DNA from: Clostridia bacterium
GTDB taxonomy: Bacteria; Bacillota; Clostridia; Oscillospirales; CAG-272
Reading direction: 5' to 3'
Length of the DNA stretch: 58,736 nucleotides
Assembly (NCBI GenBank): GCA_017631325.1
Contig: JAGBTM010000049.1
Location: 1 to 58,736, forward strand
Part shown: positions 43,730 through 51,297 of the stretch, piece by piece
Numbering within the stretch: position 1 is the stretch's first letter
Layout: each line of letters starts with the position of its first letter
The notes under the pieces: model-generated
Told to the model about the DNA's origin: nothing
What the model saw: the letters and a program-made list of their open reading frames with translations, nothing else
Database searches by the model: none
Position numbers and translations under genes: made by a program

Positions 43730-45345
43730 TTTATCTCTCCTCTCTGCTCTTTTGCCCTTGCCATAAGAGTGTCAAAGGAAAGTCCGTATTTGTCTGCAAT
43801 ATCTCGTGCGTAGGACTTGCCGTCGGGCTTTGCTCTGTGTATTTTAAATGAACGGCGGCCCGATTCAATTCCCGCCACTAGCGTGTCAACCGACACACCG
43901 CCCTCGGCGGCCGAGCGGGCGTTAATCTCGGGGATAGCCGAAGCAAGCTCGTGTAGGTGGGTTGAGAAAATTCCCCGACAGCCCACGACGGCAAAGCCTG
44001 TAAGTATCTCCGAGGCTATATACGAGGCCTCGTAAGCTCCGGTAGACGAGAGCGACTCGTCAAGAAGAATAAGACTGTGAGAGCTTACATCGTCGAATAT
44101 TTCCTTAAGTCTCTCACACTCCTCACCGAGCCTACCCTTGTCGATAGTATCGTCAGCGCCCTCGGGGAAGTGAGTAAATATAGCGTCAACGGGCGAAATT
44201 TTCGCCTCGGTGGCCGTTACGGGAAGACCAAGCTGACACATAGCCTGTGCCGCGCCGAGCGCCACGGTTATTACCGATTTGCCGCCGCGGTTCGGGCCTG
44301 TAAGAACGTAAATTCCGGCGTCAGCGTCAAACTCAAGGTCGTTTGTGACAATCTCGTCGTCGATAGCGAGCGCCACTCTGGGATTATAAAGCTCCTTAGC
44401 CGAGAACACTCTCTCGTCTACATTGCACACGGTCGGCTCTGCTAGTGGACAGCCGCGTGAGGAGAGCCTTGTAATAAGCTCCACCGACTTAGTTACAAAT
44501 TCTATCTCGGGAAGCAGCTTAAGAAGGAAATCCGTGTTGTCGATAACGTACTCACCGACTATACTGCGCCAGCCTCGAACCGAGGAATGAAATACCTCCT
44601 CTATGGCCGTGTTAAACGCTCCGATGAGAGCCTGCTGTCTGTTTTCACTCTCTCCCTTGCCGAATGGCGAAAGCTCCGCAATGCAGGTAAAGGCGTCGTT
44701 CTTGAACGAGAGCCTGAGGATTTTATCAAGAAGCTTTCCCGACTTGAACTGCTCGGAGTTTATCGAAATAACTCCCGCAGAAACGGGCCTCAACTCTCTG
44801 TCAAGGTTTACGCCAACCGTAATGCTGCGCACCTCGTGAACTCTTGCGGCCAAAGAGGTGAGCTTAGCGTTAAGCTCCTTATAATATTCCGAGCCGACAA
44901 GCTCAGACGTGAAATCCGAAAGACGCTCAAGCGCAGGCGAGCTTATCCTGTCCCTCACCGACTTGAGTCCGTCCGCAAGCGTGTCAAGGCAGGAAACGTA
45001 CAGCTCAATTTCGCTTATGCTGTAAAGGTACGCTTCGCCGGAACCCATATCGGAGGCTAGGCGCCTGAGCTCCATTATATCGTCAAGGATAGGCTGAACC
45101 TTAGCGAGCGTTTCTCTTACCTCGGGAATATTCTGTATATCAAGGAAGGTCTTTTGTCTGTACCTTATGACCTCCTCGTCCATTGTAAAGAAATCCGAAA
45201 GGCGTCCGCGCTTAAGACCAAGTATTTCAAAGAGGCCAAGCTCCAAGCAAACGTCCTCGGAAATATTAGGCCTACGCTCTCCACCGACGTGAGCCATATA
45301 GGACTCGGTTGTGGGGTAAAGCAAGCTGATAAATTTATCCTGCAC
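43726..45345 (-). CDS. MutS-like ATPase without mismatch-binding domain
   Basis: A 539-residue protein of the MutS-related group. Walker A is GPNRGGKSV near residue 350, Walker B is LILLDESLSSTGAYEAS, and FSTHLHELA follows; these are all MutS domain V. The N-terminal 330 residues are helical core and lever (domains III and IV), while mismatch-recognition domain I (FxE motif) is missing, as in MutS2-type or orphan MutS-like proteins. There is no Smr nuclease domain, so it is not MutS2. The start is GTG after AAAGGAGAA. It leads the operon. A DNA or RNA structural role is inferred. Confidence 0.85.
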   Translation of the reverse strand: MQDKFISLLYPTTESYMAHVGGERRPNISEDVCLELGLFEILGLKRGRLSDFFTMDEEVIRYRQKTFLDIQNIPEVRETLAKVQPILDDIMELRRLASDMGSGEAYLYSISEIELYVSCLDTLADGLKSVRDRISSPALERLSDFTSELVGSEYYKELNAKLTSLAARVHEVRSITVGVNLDRELRPVSAGVISINSEQFKSGKLLDKILRLSFKNDAFTCIAELSPFGKGESENRQQALIGAFNTAIEEVFHSSVRGWRSIVGEYVIDNTDFLLKLLPEIEFVTKSVELITRLSSRGCPLAEPTVCNVDERVFSAKELYNPRVALAIDDEIVTNDLEFDADAGIYVLTGPNRGGKSVITVALGAAQAMCQLGLPVTATEAKISPVDAIFTHFPEGADDTIDKGRLGEECERLKEIFDDVSSHSLILLDESLSSTGAYEASYIASEILTGFAVVGCRGIFSTHLHELASAIPEINARSAAEGGVSVDTLVAGIESGRRSFKIHRAKPDGKSYARDIADKYGLSFDTLMARAKEQRGEIK

Positions 45346-45481
45346 GGCAATTCTCCTTTCTTAATTTGAGATTCTTGCAAAAAAATGAAAGCTTAGCAAA
45401 AAGTTATCGACGCACTCAAATCACAGCGTACGAATATTATATTAAAAATCTATAAATTTATAAAAATATTTATGCAAAAAT

Positions 45482-45510
45482 ATTATATCACACCAAATCC
45501 CCACTTGCAA
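45482..45510 (-). promoter_or_regulatory. Promoter of the MutS-like/CoaW/CBS operon
   Basis: On the minus strand there is TTGCAA, a 17-nt spacer, TATAAT, with TGTGA before the -10. It lies about 135 bp before the GTG start. Confidence 0.75.
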
Positions 45511-45622
45511 TAGGTTTTTGAAGATTTTTCGGGCGAATTTAGGTTTTTTCGGTCTTTTTTTGCGAAAATTACGCCTCTTTTTGCCCTTTTCGGTGGAATT
45601 TCTATTTTTTATCTCTATGAAC

Positions 45623-45651
45623 TTGAAAAAGCTAAGGCTTTGTGCTACAAT
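45623..45651 (+). promoter_or_regulatory. Promoter upstream of flavoprotein gene
   Basis: TTGAAA, 17-nt spacer, TACAAT, with TTGTGC before the -10. The expected start is near 45658, about 300 nt before the flavoprotein ATG. Confidence 0.75.
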
Positions 45652-45657
45652 AAAACA

Positions 45658-45830
45658 GACCCACCTTTTAGACAAAGCACACGGTGTGCCATGGGAAAAT
45701 CTCCGGCTCACCCGCGGCACAGTAGCCAAAAAGCAGCAAAACCAAGGCAAAAAAACGGTGACAAAAAAGCCCCAAATACCCTAAAAACTCGACAGCACCC
45801 CCTCGTAATGCAAAAAACGGCGTTTTTTTA
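45658..45830 (+). ncRNA. Candidate structured leader or small RNA
   Basis: The segment begins at a good promoter. It contains a GTGCC...GGCAC stem (about 45686-45722) with CCGGCTCACCCGC inside, and ends near an AAAAAACG...CGTTTTTT palindrome at 45812-45828 that could terminate. It matches no RNA family I can name with confidence. It could be a riboswitch-type leader for the flavoprotein or an independent RNA; the rest of the gap to 45959 holds only AC-rich unstructured sequence. Confidence 0.35.
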
Positions 45831-45959
45831 CGGCACTAAAAATTGGGCGTACCCGAGCCCCTTTTAACACAGCGCCCCCCAGACAAACAGGGGCGAAAAA
45901 TCAAAAGCACTAACAAAAAACACACAAAATAACTAAACGAAAACGGAAGAGAGATTGTT

Positions 45960-46580
45960 ATGAAGGTACTTATTATTAACGGAAGTCCGCACAAGGCCGG
46001 CACTACTGCAACGGCGCTCACCGAGGCTATGAACACGCTTAAGGATGGCGGTGCCGAGGTAGAGCTTTTACACGTAGGACTTGAGGATATACGAGGCTGT
46101 CGCGGCTGCCTCGCGTGTAAAAAGACGGGAAAATGCATTATCGACGACTGCGTAAACGAAATAGCTAAGAAGCTCGACGAAGCTGACGGCCTCTTAATCG
46201 GCTCGCCCGTCTATTACGCTTCGCCAAACGGAACGCTCATTTCTCTGCTTGACAGACTTTTTTACAGCTCCCACTCAGACAAGACCATGAAGGTCGGCGC
46301 CGCAGTAGTATGCGCAAGGCGTGGCGGCTGCTCAGCGTCGTTTGACGTTCTGAATAAGTATCTTACAATATCGGGGATGGCACTCGCTACCTCGACCTAT
46401 TGGAACCAGGTACACGGAGCAGTCGGAGAAGACGCGCTTCTTGACCAAGAGGGTCTTGCCTGCATGCGCAACCTTGCACGCAATATGCTTTTCCTTATGA
46501 ATGCCATCTCACTCGGAAAGGAAAAATACGGTCTGCCCACAATGGAAAGGGGAATACGCACGAATTTCATAAAGCGCTAA
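45960..46580 (+). CDS. NAD(P)H-dependent FMN reductase-family flavoprotein
   Basis: A 206-residue flavodoxin-fold protein. It starts MKVLIINGSPHKAGTT with the phosphate-binding loop for FMN, and has a CRGCLACKKTGKCIIDD segment, the cysteine pattern found in iron-sulphur flavoproteins and related reductases, then LIGSPVYYASPNGTLISLLDRLFY. A redox role such as quinone or metal reduction is inferred. The ATG at 45960 follows GAAGAGAG. The gene has its own terminator. Confidence 0.88.
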   Translation: MKVLIINGSPHKAGTTATALTEAMNTLKDGGAEVELLHVGLEDIRGCRGCLACKKTGKCIIDDCVNEIAKKLDEADGLLIGSPVYYASPNGTLISLLDRLFYSSHSDKTMKVGAAVVCARRGGCSASFDVLNKYLTISGMALATSTYWNQVHGAVGEDALLDQEGLACMRNLARNMLFLMNAISLGKEKYGLPTMERGIRTNFIKR

Positions 46581-46629
46581 GCACTCCACCCACTTAAGCA
46601 GCACTTGTTTGTGTAAATAATTATTTACC

Positions 46630-46668
46630 AAAAGGAATCCGCCAAAATTCAGAGCGGATTCCTTTTTT
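46630..46668 (+). terminator. Terminator after the flavoprotein gene
   Basis: AAAAGGAATCCGC pairs with GCGGATTCCTTTTT around an 11-nt loop with a T-run. Confidence 0.92.
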
Positions 46669-46847
46669 AACAAAAAACCCCACAGCACCCCCTCGTTTGT
46701 ATTTATGCGAACGCAAAATGATAATAAAAGTTTACATTTTCATTTTTGCTCTTTTTAGGTCACTTCCGAGCATAACCCCCAAAAACGCGCACGAGCAAAA
46801 ACCCAAATTACAAAGCATATAAAGCCGCGAAGCACTAAATCAAAAAA
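46669..46847. other. Gene-free intergenic stretch
   Basis: AT-rich with scattered C-runs. It contains AGCACCCCCTCGT at about 46685, a 13-mer also present at about 45794. No coding signal or RNA structure was recognised. Confidence 0.4.
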
Positions 46848-47030
46848 CCTACACTTGTTTATCAAAGTCCTATACACGATGGCCCAAAGTCTAAACTTAT
46901 TAATCTAATATCCATCTCATTAATATAAACCCATATTATCTATACCCTACGCTTATCAAGTGAAAACCTATATTTATCTAAACCCTATACTTATTATTTC
47001 AAAACGTATACCTGTGCCTTTTCTTCAAGA
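46848..47030 (+). repeat. Irregular 16-22-bp AT-rich repeat array
   Basis: Eight or nine degenerate units of the form CCTATACTTATTATTTCAAAA follow one another (CCTACACTTGTTTATCAAAG, CCTATACACGATGG, CCCATATTATCTATA, CCTATATTTATCTAAA). The period is not constant, and similarity rests on the CCTATA-CTTAT core. Confidence 0.6.
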
Positions 47031-47059
47031 GTACACTATTTAGCGCCGCTACGTCTAGC

Positions 47060-47215
47060 GCAAATACACGTCATAGCGTCATATAAACATTTTACATAAT
47101 TATAGCGCAAATGCACGTCACTACCCAATACAAACTTTATATAATACCACAGCTACACGTCACTGCCCAATACAAACTTTATATAATACCACAGCTACAC
47201 GTCACTGCCCCATAT
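47060..47215 (+). repeat. 42-47-bp tandem array upstream of the tRNA pair
   Basis: CACGTCA occurs at 47067, 47114, 47156 and 47198. The last two intervals are exactly 42 bp and the units ACAGCTACACGTCACTGCCC are nearly identical; the first is more diverged. Each unit ends in AT-rich ATATAATA. Confidence 0.9.
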
Positions 47216-47377
47216 AAATATTTTATATAATAATAATGTAGAGTTTGTGCAATAATAGATAAGCTCCTACTTAAAATGAATTCCGCCACAGGCTATAAGG
47301 ATAAGATGTTTTTCCGTCACGTTTTCCCTTGCTTTAAAATTAATTATGGGAGTTTTAAAAAACTTTCAAAAAAAGTA

Positions 47378-47406
47378 TTGACTTTTTCTTTTCATTATGA
47401 TATAAT
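47378..47406 (+). promoter_or_regulatory. Promoter for tRNA-Met and tRNA-Glu
   Basis: TTGACT, 17-nt spacer, TATAAT, with TATGA before the -10. It lies about 50 bp upstream of the first tRNA. Confidence 0.88.
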
Positions 47407-47456
47407 ACACAAGCGAGCTTTGAGATGCTCGTATATGGTAGCCCCGAGGCTTTTAT

Positions 47457-47533
47457 GGCGGATTAGCTCAGCTGGCTAGAGCGCCCGGTTCATACCCGGT
47501 AGGTCGTTGGTTCAAATCCGACATCCGCTACCA
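47457..47533 (+). tRNA. trnM: tRNA-Met (CAU)
   Basis: A 77-nt cloverleaf with an encoded CCA. The acceptor GGCGGAT pairs with ATCCGCT (one G-U), the D-arm is GCTC/GAGC and the anticodon loop is TTCATAC with CAT at the centre. The T-arm is TTGG-TTCAAAT-CCGA. It lacks the three G-C pairs of an initiator anticodon stem, so it is an elongator type; an Ile (lysidine) identity cannot be ruled out. Confidence 0.93.
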
Positions 47534-47538
47534 TAATC

Positions 47539-47613
47539 GGCCCGTTGGTCAAGCGGTTAAGACACGGCCCTTTCACGGCTGTAACATGGGTTCGATTCCC
47601 GTACGGGTCACCA
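47539..47613 (+). tRNA. trnE: tRNA-Glu (UUC)
   Basis: A 75-nt tRNA with an encoded CCA, starting 5 bp after tRNA-Met. The acceptor GGCCCGT pairs with ACGGGTC; the anticodon loop is CTTTCAC (TTC). Its T-arm is ATGGG-TTCGATT-CCCGT; a split copy of this T-arm occurs downstream at 47774-47860. Confidence 0.95.
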
Positions 47614-47620
47614 GACCACA

Positions 47621-47657
47621 AGAAAAGCACCACAAACGTGGTGCTTTTCTTTTTTTC
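47621..47657 (+). terminator. Terminator of the tRNA pair
   Basis: AGAAAAGCACCAC pairs with GTGGTGCTTTTCT, followed by TTTTTTT. An outer GACCAC/GTGGTC pair encloses it. Confidence 0.92.
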
Positions 47658-47773
47658 GTGGTCTGTTGCCCGTACTTGGAACCGAACCCGGCGCACACAC
47701 GCGTTAAAGTCCCCACTCCACAAAAGCCAAGCATCTTAAACTCACTCCGGGCCGCACTCAGCACCCGTGCGCT

Positions 47774-47860
47774 ATGGGTTCGTATTTGCCGCTCGAAGAT
47801 CGGCAAGCTCGCTTGCCAGACGCAGAGCGAGCAAATATTCGCGCAGCGAAATTCCCGTCC
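47774..47860 (+). repeat. Structured insert within a copy of the tRNA-Glu T-arm
   Basis: ATGGGTTCG (47774-47782) and ATTCCCGT (47851-47858) are the two halves of the tRNA-Glu T-arm. They are separated by a 68-nt insert (47783-47850). The insert folds as an outer stem TATTTGC/GCAAATA plus CGCTC/GAGCG, an inner hairpin GGCAAG-CTCG-CTTGCC and a 3' hairpin TTCGC-GCA-GCGAA. It is homologous to the inserts at 56510-56580 and 56681-56751. The 100 bp between the tRNA terminator and this element holds no gene. Confidence 0.85.
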
Positions 47861-47937
47861 GTCTCTTTAATACCTTGCGCGGCGAGGCAAATTACCGTCT
47901 GCTCTTTAAGTCCTTTTAAACAAGCTAATTCCAGTAC

Positions 47938-47974
47938 AAAATCCCGACGGCCCCTGCGCCCTTGGGATTTTTAT
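47938..47974 (+). terminator. Terminator-like hairpin past the tRNA-Glu-linked repeat
   Basis: AAAATCCC pairs with GGGATTTT around an 18-nt GC-rich loop, followed by TATTTTT. Confidence 0.65.
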
Positions 47975-48006
47975 TTTTCCCTCGTCAAACGGTAAAAAGC
48001 CAAAAT

Positions 48007-48072
48007 AAAAAAACAAGCCACTCTCGGCGCTCGCATTTAGCTTGTGCTTTGGTGGCTTATTTTTTGTTTTTT
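48007..48072 (-). terminator. Terminator of the O-antigen ligase-like gene
   Basis: AAGCCAC (48015-48021) and GTGGCTT (48052-48058) form the stem, with A/T runs outside on both strands. It lies just past the stop of the minus-strand gene. Confidence 0.78.
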
Positions 48073-48090
48073 TAAACTTTTATTTACATA

Positions 48091-49710
48091 TTACGCATTT
48101 TCGCCCGATTTGCACTCACATTCAGGCTCTTCAGAAACACACTCTGCCGTCTCACTATTTTCATCATTTTCCACAGGGTCGGCATTAGAGCCGAGGCTCT
48201 CACACGCCACGTTACACTCGGGAGAGATAACACTCTCTGCACTCTGCACTACCGCTTGTGCAGATGCACAGCACACGGTGCACTTCTGCTCTTCAATATG
48301 CTTCTCAGCGACCGCAAAGCAGGTCGAGAAATAGAACATCGGAAGAATATAAAAGACGAAATTCTCAAGAAGTGAGCCTATGAGCACCGAAAGAAGCGCG
48401 AGCCCGAGAAGAGATTTTTCAAGAGTCGGCTTCTTGAAGAACGGTATGATGGTACAAACGCGATAGAGCGCGTAAGCAATAAATCCAACTGCGCCGTATG
48501 CTGCGAGCATATGAATGGGAGTGTTGTGCATCATAAACGGTATAATATCCGCGTATGTGAAACTGTATGGCGAGAGCTTTGAGAGTGCGACGGTTCCAAC
48601 ACCGAAAATCGGATTCTCAAAGAACATCTCCATACCGTGTTCCCAAATCTTATATCTGCCCGAGTCGTTTATTCCACGGGTGGTGTAGTTCTCTATAAGA
48701 AGCTCTATACTGTCATAAACGGGTATCAGGGCAACGGCCATCACGGCTACAACCGCCAAAATTTCGACAACGTTGCGGAGCTTGTGCTTGGATTTCACCA
48801 CGTAAACTATGAGGCAAACGATATAAATCGGAACTCCCGTGAGAACAGCCGTACGCGAGGCGTTCATAATAGAGGCTACCAGCGCAAGTGTTGCAACCGT
48901 AAAATAATAAATCTTCTGCCAGGGCCTCTCGCTCTTTATCGTTCCTATGAACAGAACCGGAACGACAACGCCAACCGCCTGGGCGCCGGTGTTACACACG
49001 CCCCAGCCGTATCTGAGAAGGTGGCGGTCGATAAATTCTCCCTCCAGACTCATCATATTTTCGGTCGTGAGATATATTTCAAGCACCTCGGCAATAAGAA
49101 TCAGCGCGACCAGCGAGCTTATGTAGACAAAATAGCCCGTCAGCTCCTTTGCATTCTCATTTTTGAAGCCGAGAATAAATAGGTAAAAGATAACAAACCA
49201 GCATACAATCTGCACACCGACAAATCCAAGCTCATCGGTCGTCCAATAGCCCGAGAGCGCGCCGCCGAGGAAAAATGCGACCGTCAGCAGAGCACTGGGG
49301 ATAAGGTACGGCAGGGACAGCAGCCTGCGCCCTGTGATAAGCCTGTTTTTGATAAAGAAATACACTAGTGCTATGAAAACACAGACGAATGAAATAACGA
49401 CGATAGGCAGTCTTGCGCCCTCAAAGTAATAGTTAGACGGGCCGTCTGCATCAAGATTTGCCGGGGAATTTTGCATCGAAATCTGAAAAACGAAGCTGCA
49501 AAGCGGCATCATCATAGGTCTAAGCGAATCGCAGACAAAAAGCGCCATGCAAATCATAGCCATATTGAAAAGATGCAGGTAGAACTCAAGTCCCGTGAAA
49601 TAACCAACGATAACTATCAGGGCAACGATAAGAGGGTAGGTCCTCCCCATAAAGAAATCGCGAAGGCTCTCTTTGGTAAAAGCTCTCTTGAATTTCAAAA
49701 TCATATTCAT
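48091..49710 (-). CDS. O-antigen ligase/polymerase-like membrane protein
   Basis: A 539-residue protein with about ten to twelve membrane helices and a large loop carrying the Wzy_C/O-antigen ligase pattern: SGRYKIWEHGMEMFFENPIFGVGT, followed by HNTPIHMLAAYGAVG. These enzymes polymerise or ligate undecaprenyl-linked glycans at the outer face of the membrane. The C-terminal 75 residues are soluble, acidic and contain eight cysteines (CTVCC near the start, CECKSG near the end), unusual for the family. The gene stands alone; no glycosyltransferase genes adjoin. The acceptor glycan is unknown. Confidence 0.85.
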   Translation of the reverse strand: MNMILKFKRAFTKESLRDFFMGRTYPLIVALIVIVGYFTGLEFYLHLFNMAMICMALFVCDSLRPMMMPLCSFVFQISMQNSPANLDADGPSNYYFEGARLPIVVISFVCVFIALVYFFIKNRLITGRRLLSLPYLIPSALLTVAFFLGGALSGYWTTDELGFVGVQIVCWFVIFYLFILGFKNENAKELTGYFVYISSLVALILIAEVLEIYLTTENMMSLEGEFIDRHLLRYGWGVCNTGAQAVGVVVPVLFIGTIKSERPWQKIYYFTVATLALVASIMNASRTAVLTGVPIYIVCLIVYVVKSKHKLRNVVEILAVVAVMAVALIPVYDSIELLIENYTTRGINDSGRYKIWEHGMEMFFENPIFGVGTVALSKLSPYSFTYADIIPFMMHNTPIHMLAAYGAVGFIAYALYRVCTIIPFFKKPTLEKSLLGLALLSVLIGSLLENFVFYILPMFYFSTCFAVAEKHIEEQKCTVCCASAQAVVQSAESVISPECNVACESLGSNADPVENDENSETAECVSEEPECECKSGENA

Positions 49711-49750
49711 AAAATACCTTCAAAATTTTATTTTAAAAGAACACAACTAT

Positions 49751-49779
49751 ATAATACCACTTTTTGTATCTGTTGTCAA
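49751..49779 (-). promoter_or_regulatory. Promoter for the O-antigen ligase-like gene
   Basis: On the minus strand there is TTGACA, a 17-nt spacer, and TATTAT with GTGG before it. Confidence 0.82.
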
Positions 49780-49881
49780 GTGCGCTATTTTTGAGTGCCG
49801 ATATTAGCCGCCTGCCGCATCTCTTTCTTGAAAATGTGCGTTTGTGTCGAAAAATTTAACCCAGGACCAAAGCTCTGACAG

Positions 49882-49910
49882 TTGACAAAAGGGTCAAAAA
49901 ATGATAAAAT
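49882..49910 (+). promoter_or_regulatory. Promoter for the RNase III gene
   Basis: TTGACA, 17-nt spacer, TAAAAT with ATGA before the -10, 40 bp upstream of the start. Confidence 0.82.
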
Positions 49911-49949
49911 CTATACAGTAAAAGCAAAATTCAGTCAATGGAGCAAAAA

Positions 49950-51233
49950 ATGGATTTCAAAAAGCATATCCCAACCATAGAAAAGAAAATAAATTACACC
50001 TTTCGCGACAAATCGCTGCTGACACAGGCCTTCACGAGAAGCAGCTTCTGTAATGAAAAGAACTACAAGGGAAAGGAAAGCTACTCATCTAACGAGGTGC
50101 TGGAATTTTTCGGCGACAGCGTTCTTTCCTGCGCCATAATCAGTCTGCTTCTCGAAAAAAAGGTGGAGCGATACCCCCACGGCATAAAAACCGACTTAAC
50201 CGAGGGCGACCTCTCGGCCATACGCTCGAAGCTCAGCGATAAAAGGCACCTATCATCACGCACGGCAGAGCTTGGTTTACAACGCTTCTTGCTGCTCGGT
50301 GAAGGCGATGAGAAGCTCGGAATAGCCGACGAAGCCTCGGTTATGGAGGACCTCTTTGAGAGCATCATAGGTGCAATATACGTCGATTCGGGTATGGATA
50401 TAAAAACCGTAATTGAGGTAGTATCAGGGCTTATTGACGTATCGGTGTACGCCGATGGAGGCGCGCCTATACAAAGCTACAAAAACGCACTTCAGGAGTG
50501 GTGCGCAAGCAAAAAGCACCGTATGCCCCCACCCGTGTACAAAACTTTATCCGAAAGCGGACCCGAGCACAAGCGCGTATTTGAGCGCGGTTGTTATATT
50601 GGCGAGAAGCTCTATGGCGTCGGTGTCGGCAAAAACCAAAAGGAAGCAGACACGGCGGCGGCGAAGGAAGCTCTCGAGGCACTTTCAAGAATCAAAGACG
50701 CCACCACCACAGATGACAGCTTAAACGAGCTTCGCGCGCTTCTATCCTCAAAAAAAGCCCCCTCCCCCGAGTTTCACGACTTAGGCGAGGTCCCCGGCCT
50801 TAGTGACGGTGAGCGCCGCTTCATCGTTGAATGCTCAGCGCTCGGTGTCAGTGCCTCCGGAACGGGATATAGCAAGCGCGACGCGAGAGCCGAGGCGGCA
50901 GGTAAGGTCCTCGCACAAATCAAGCTCTCAAACACCCCTCAAGAGCAGCCAAAACCTCAAAAGAAGGTAAAGGGCAAGAAAATTCTCAAGAAAAAAGAAG
51001 ACGGTGTCCAAAATAGTGAAAAGCACACTCTCACACCGCAAAAGCTAAAATCCCCCGAGCAAAAGTCAAGACCCCAGACCCAAAAGGGACCCATACAAAA
51101 AAAGAAGTCTTCATCGCTCGGCAACAACACCGCAAAAGTCGAAAAATCAACCAAAAAAGCAAACGCATCTGTCCAAGGAAAAACAAGCGCTAATAAAAAT
51201 ATTCGCTTAGTTTCTAAGGCAAAACAGCGATAA
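49950..51233 (+). CDS. rnc: RNase III with two dsRNA-binding domains and a basic tail
   Basis: A 427-residue endonuclease for double-stranded RNA, nearly twice the usual bacterial length (about 230). Residues 1-165 are the RNase III domain: signature NEVLEFFGDSVLS and active-site acids in EDLFESIIGAIY. Residues 174-246 are a normal dsRBD (SYKNALQEWCASK, ending KEADTAAAKEALEAL). Residues 257-323 are a second, diverged dsRBD (SLNELRALLSS, then FIVECSALGVSASGTGYSKRDARAEAAGKVL). Residues 325-427 are a disordered Lys/Gln/Pro/Ser-rich basic tail. The ATG at 49950 uses the GGAG found inside the earlier ATG context. It is monocistronic, not linked to acpP, smc or ftsY as commonly seen. Confidence 0.9.
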   Translation: MDFKKHIPTIEKKINYTFRDKSLLTQAFTRSSFCNEKNYKGKESYSSNEVLEFFGDSVLSCAIISLLLEKKVERYPHGIKTDLTEGDLSAIRSKLSDKRHLSSRTAELGLQRFLLLGEGDEKLGIADEASVMEDLFESIIGAIYVDSGMDIKTVIEVVSGLIDVSVYADGGAPIQSYKNALQEWCASKKHRMPPPVYKTLSESGPEHKRVFERGCYIGEKLYGVGVGKNQKEADTAAAKEALEALSRIKDATTTDDSLNELRALLSSKKAPSPEFHDLGEVPGLSDGERRFIVECSALGVSASGTGYSKRDARAEAAGKVLAQIKLSNTPQEQPKPQKKVKGKKILKKKEDGVQNSEKHTLTPQKLKSPEQKSRPQTQKGPIQKKKSSSLGNNTAKVEKSTKKANASVQGKTSANKNIRLVSKAKQR

Positions 51234-51297
51234 TTGACTATGTTTGTTTACAAAACGCGCATTTCAGCTATAATACGAATGCTGAAATGCGCGTTCT

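Noticed and set aside
45658-45830. Cobalamin-type riboswitch
   Set aside because: CCCGC and nearby bases resemble part of the consensus, but the order and the rest of the B12-box could not be matched.
47276-47479. 67-codon open frame running into tRNA-Met
   Set aside because: It overlaps the tRNA promoter and the tRNA itself, has no ribosome site and no recognisable protein features.
47457-47860. Integrated phage or conjugative element at the tRNA locus
   Set aside because: No integrase, structural or transfer genes are present; the T-arm copy is only about 190 bp from the tRNA.
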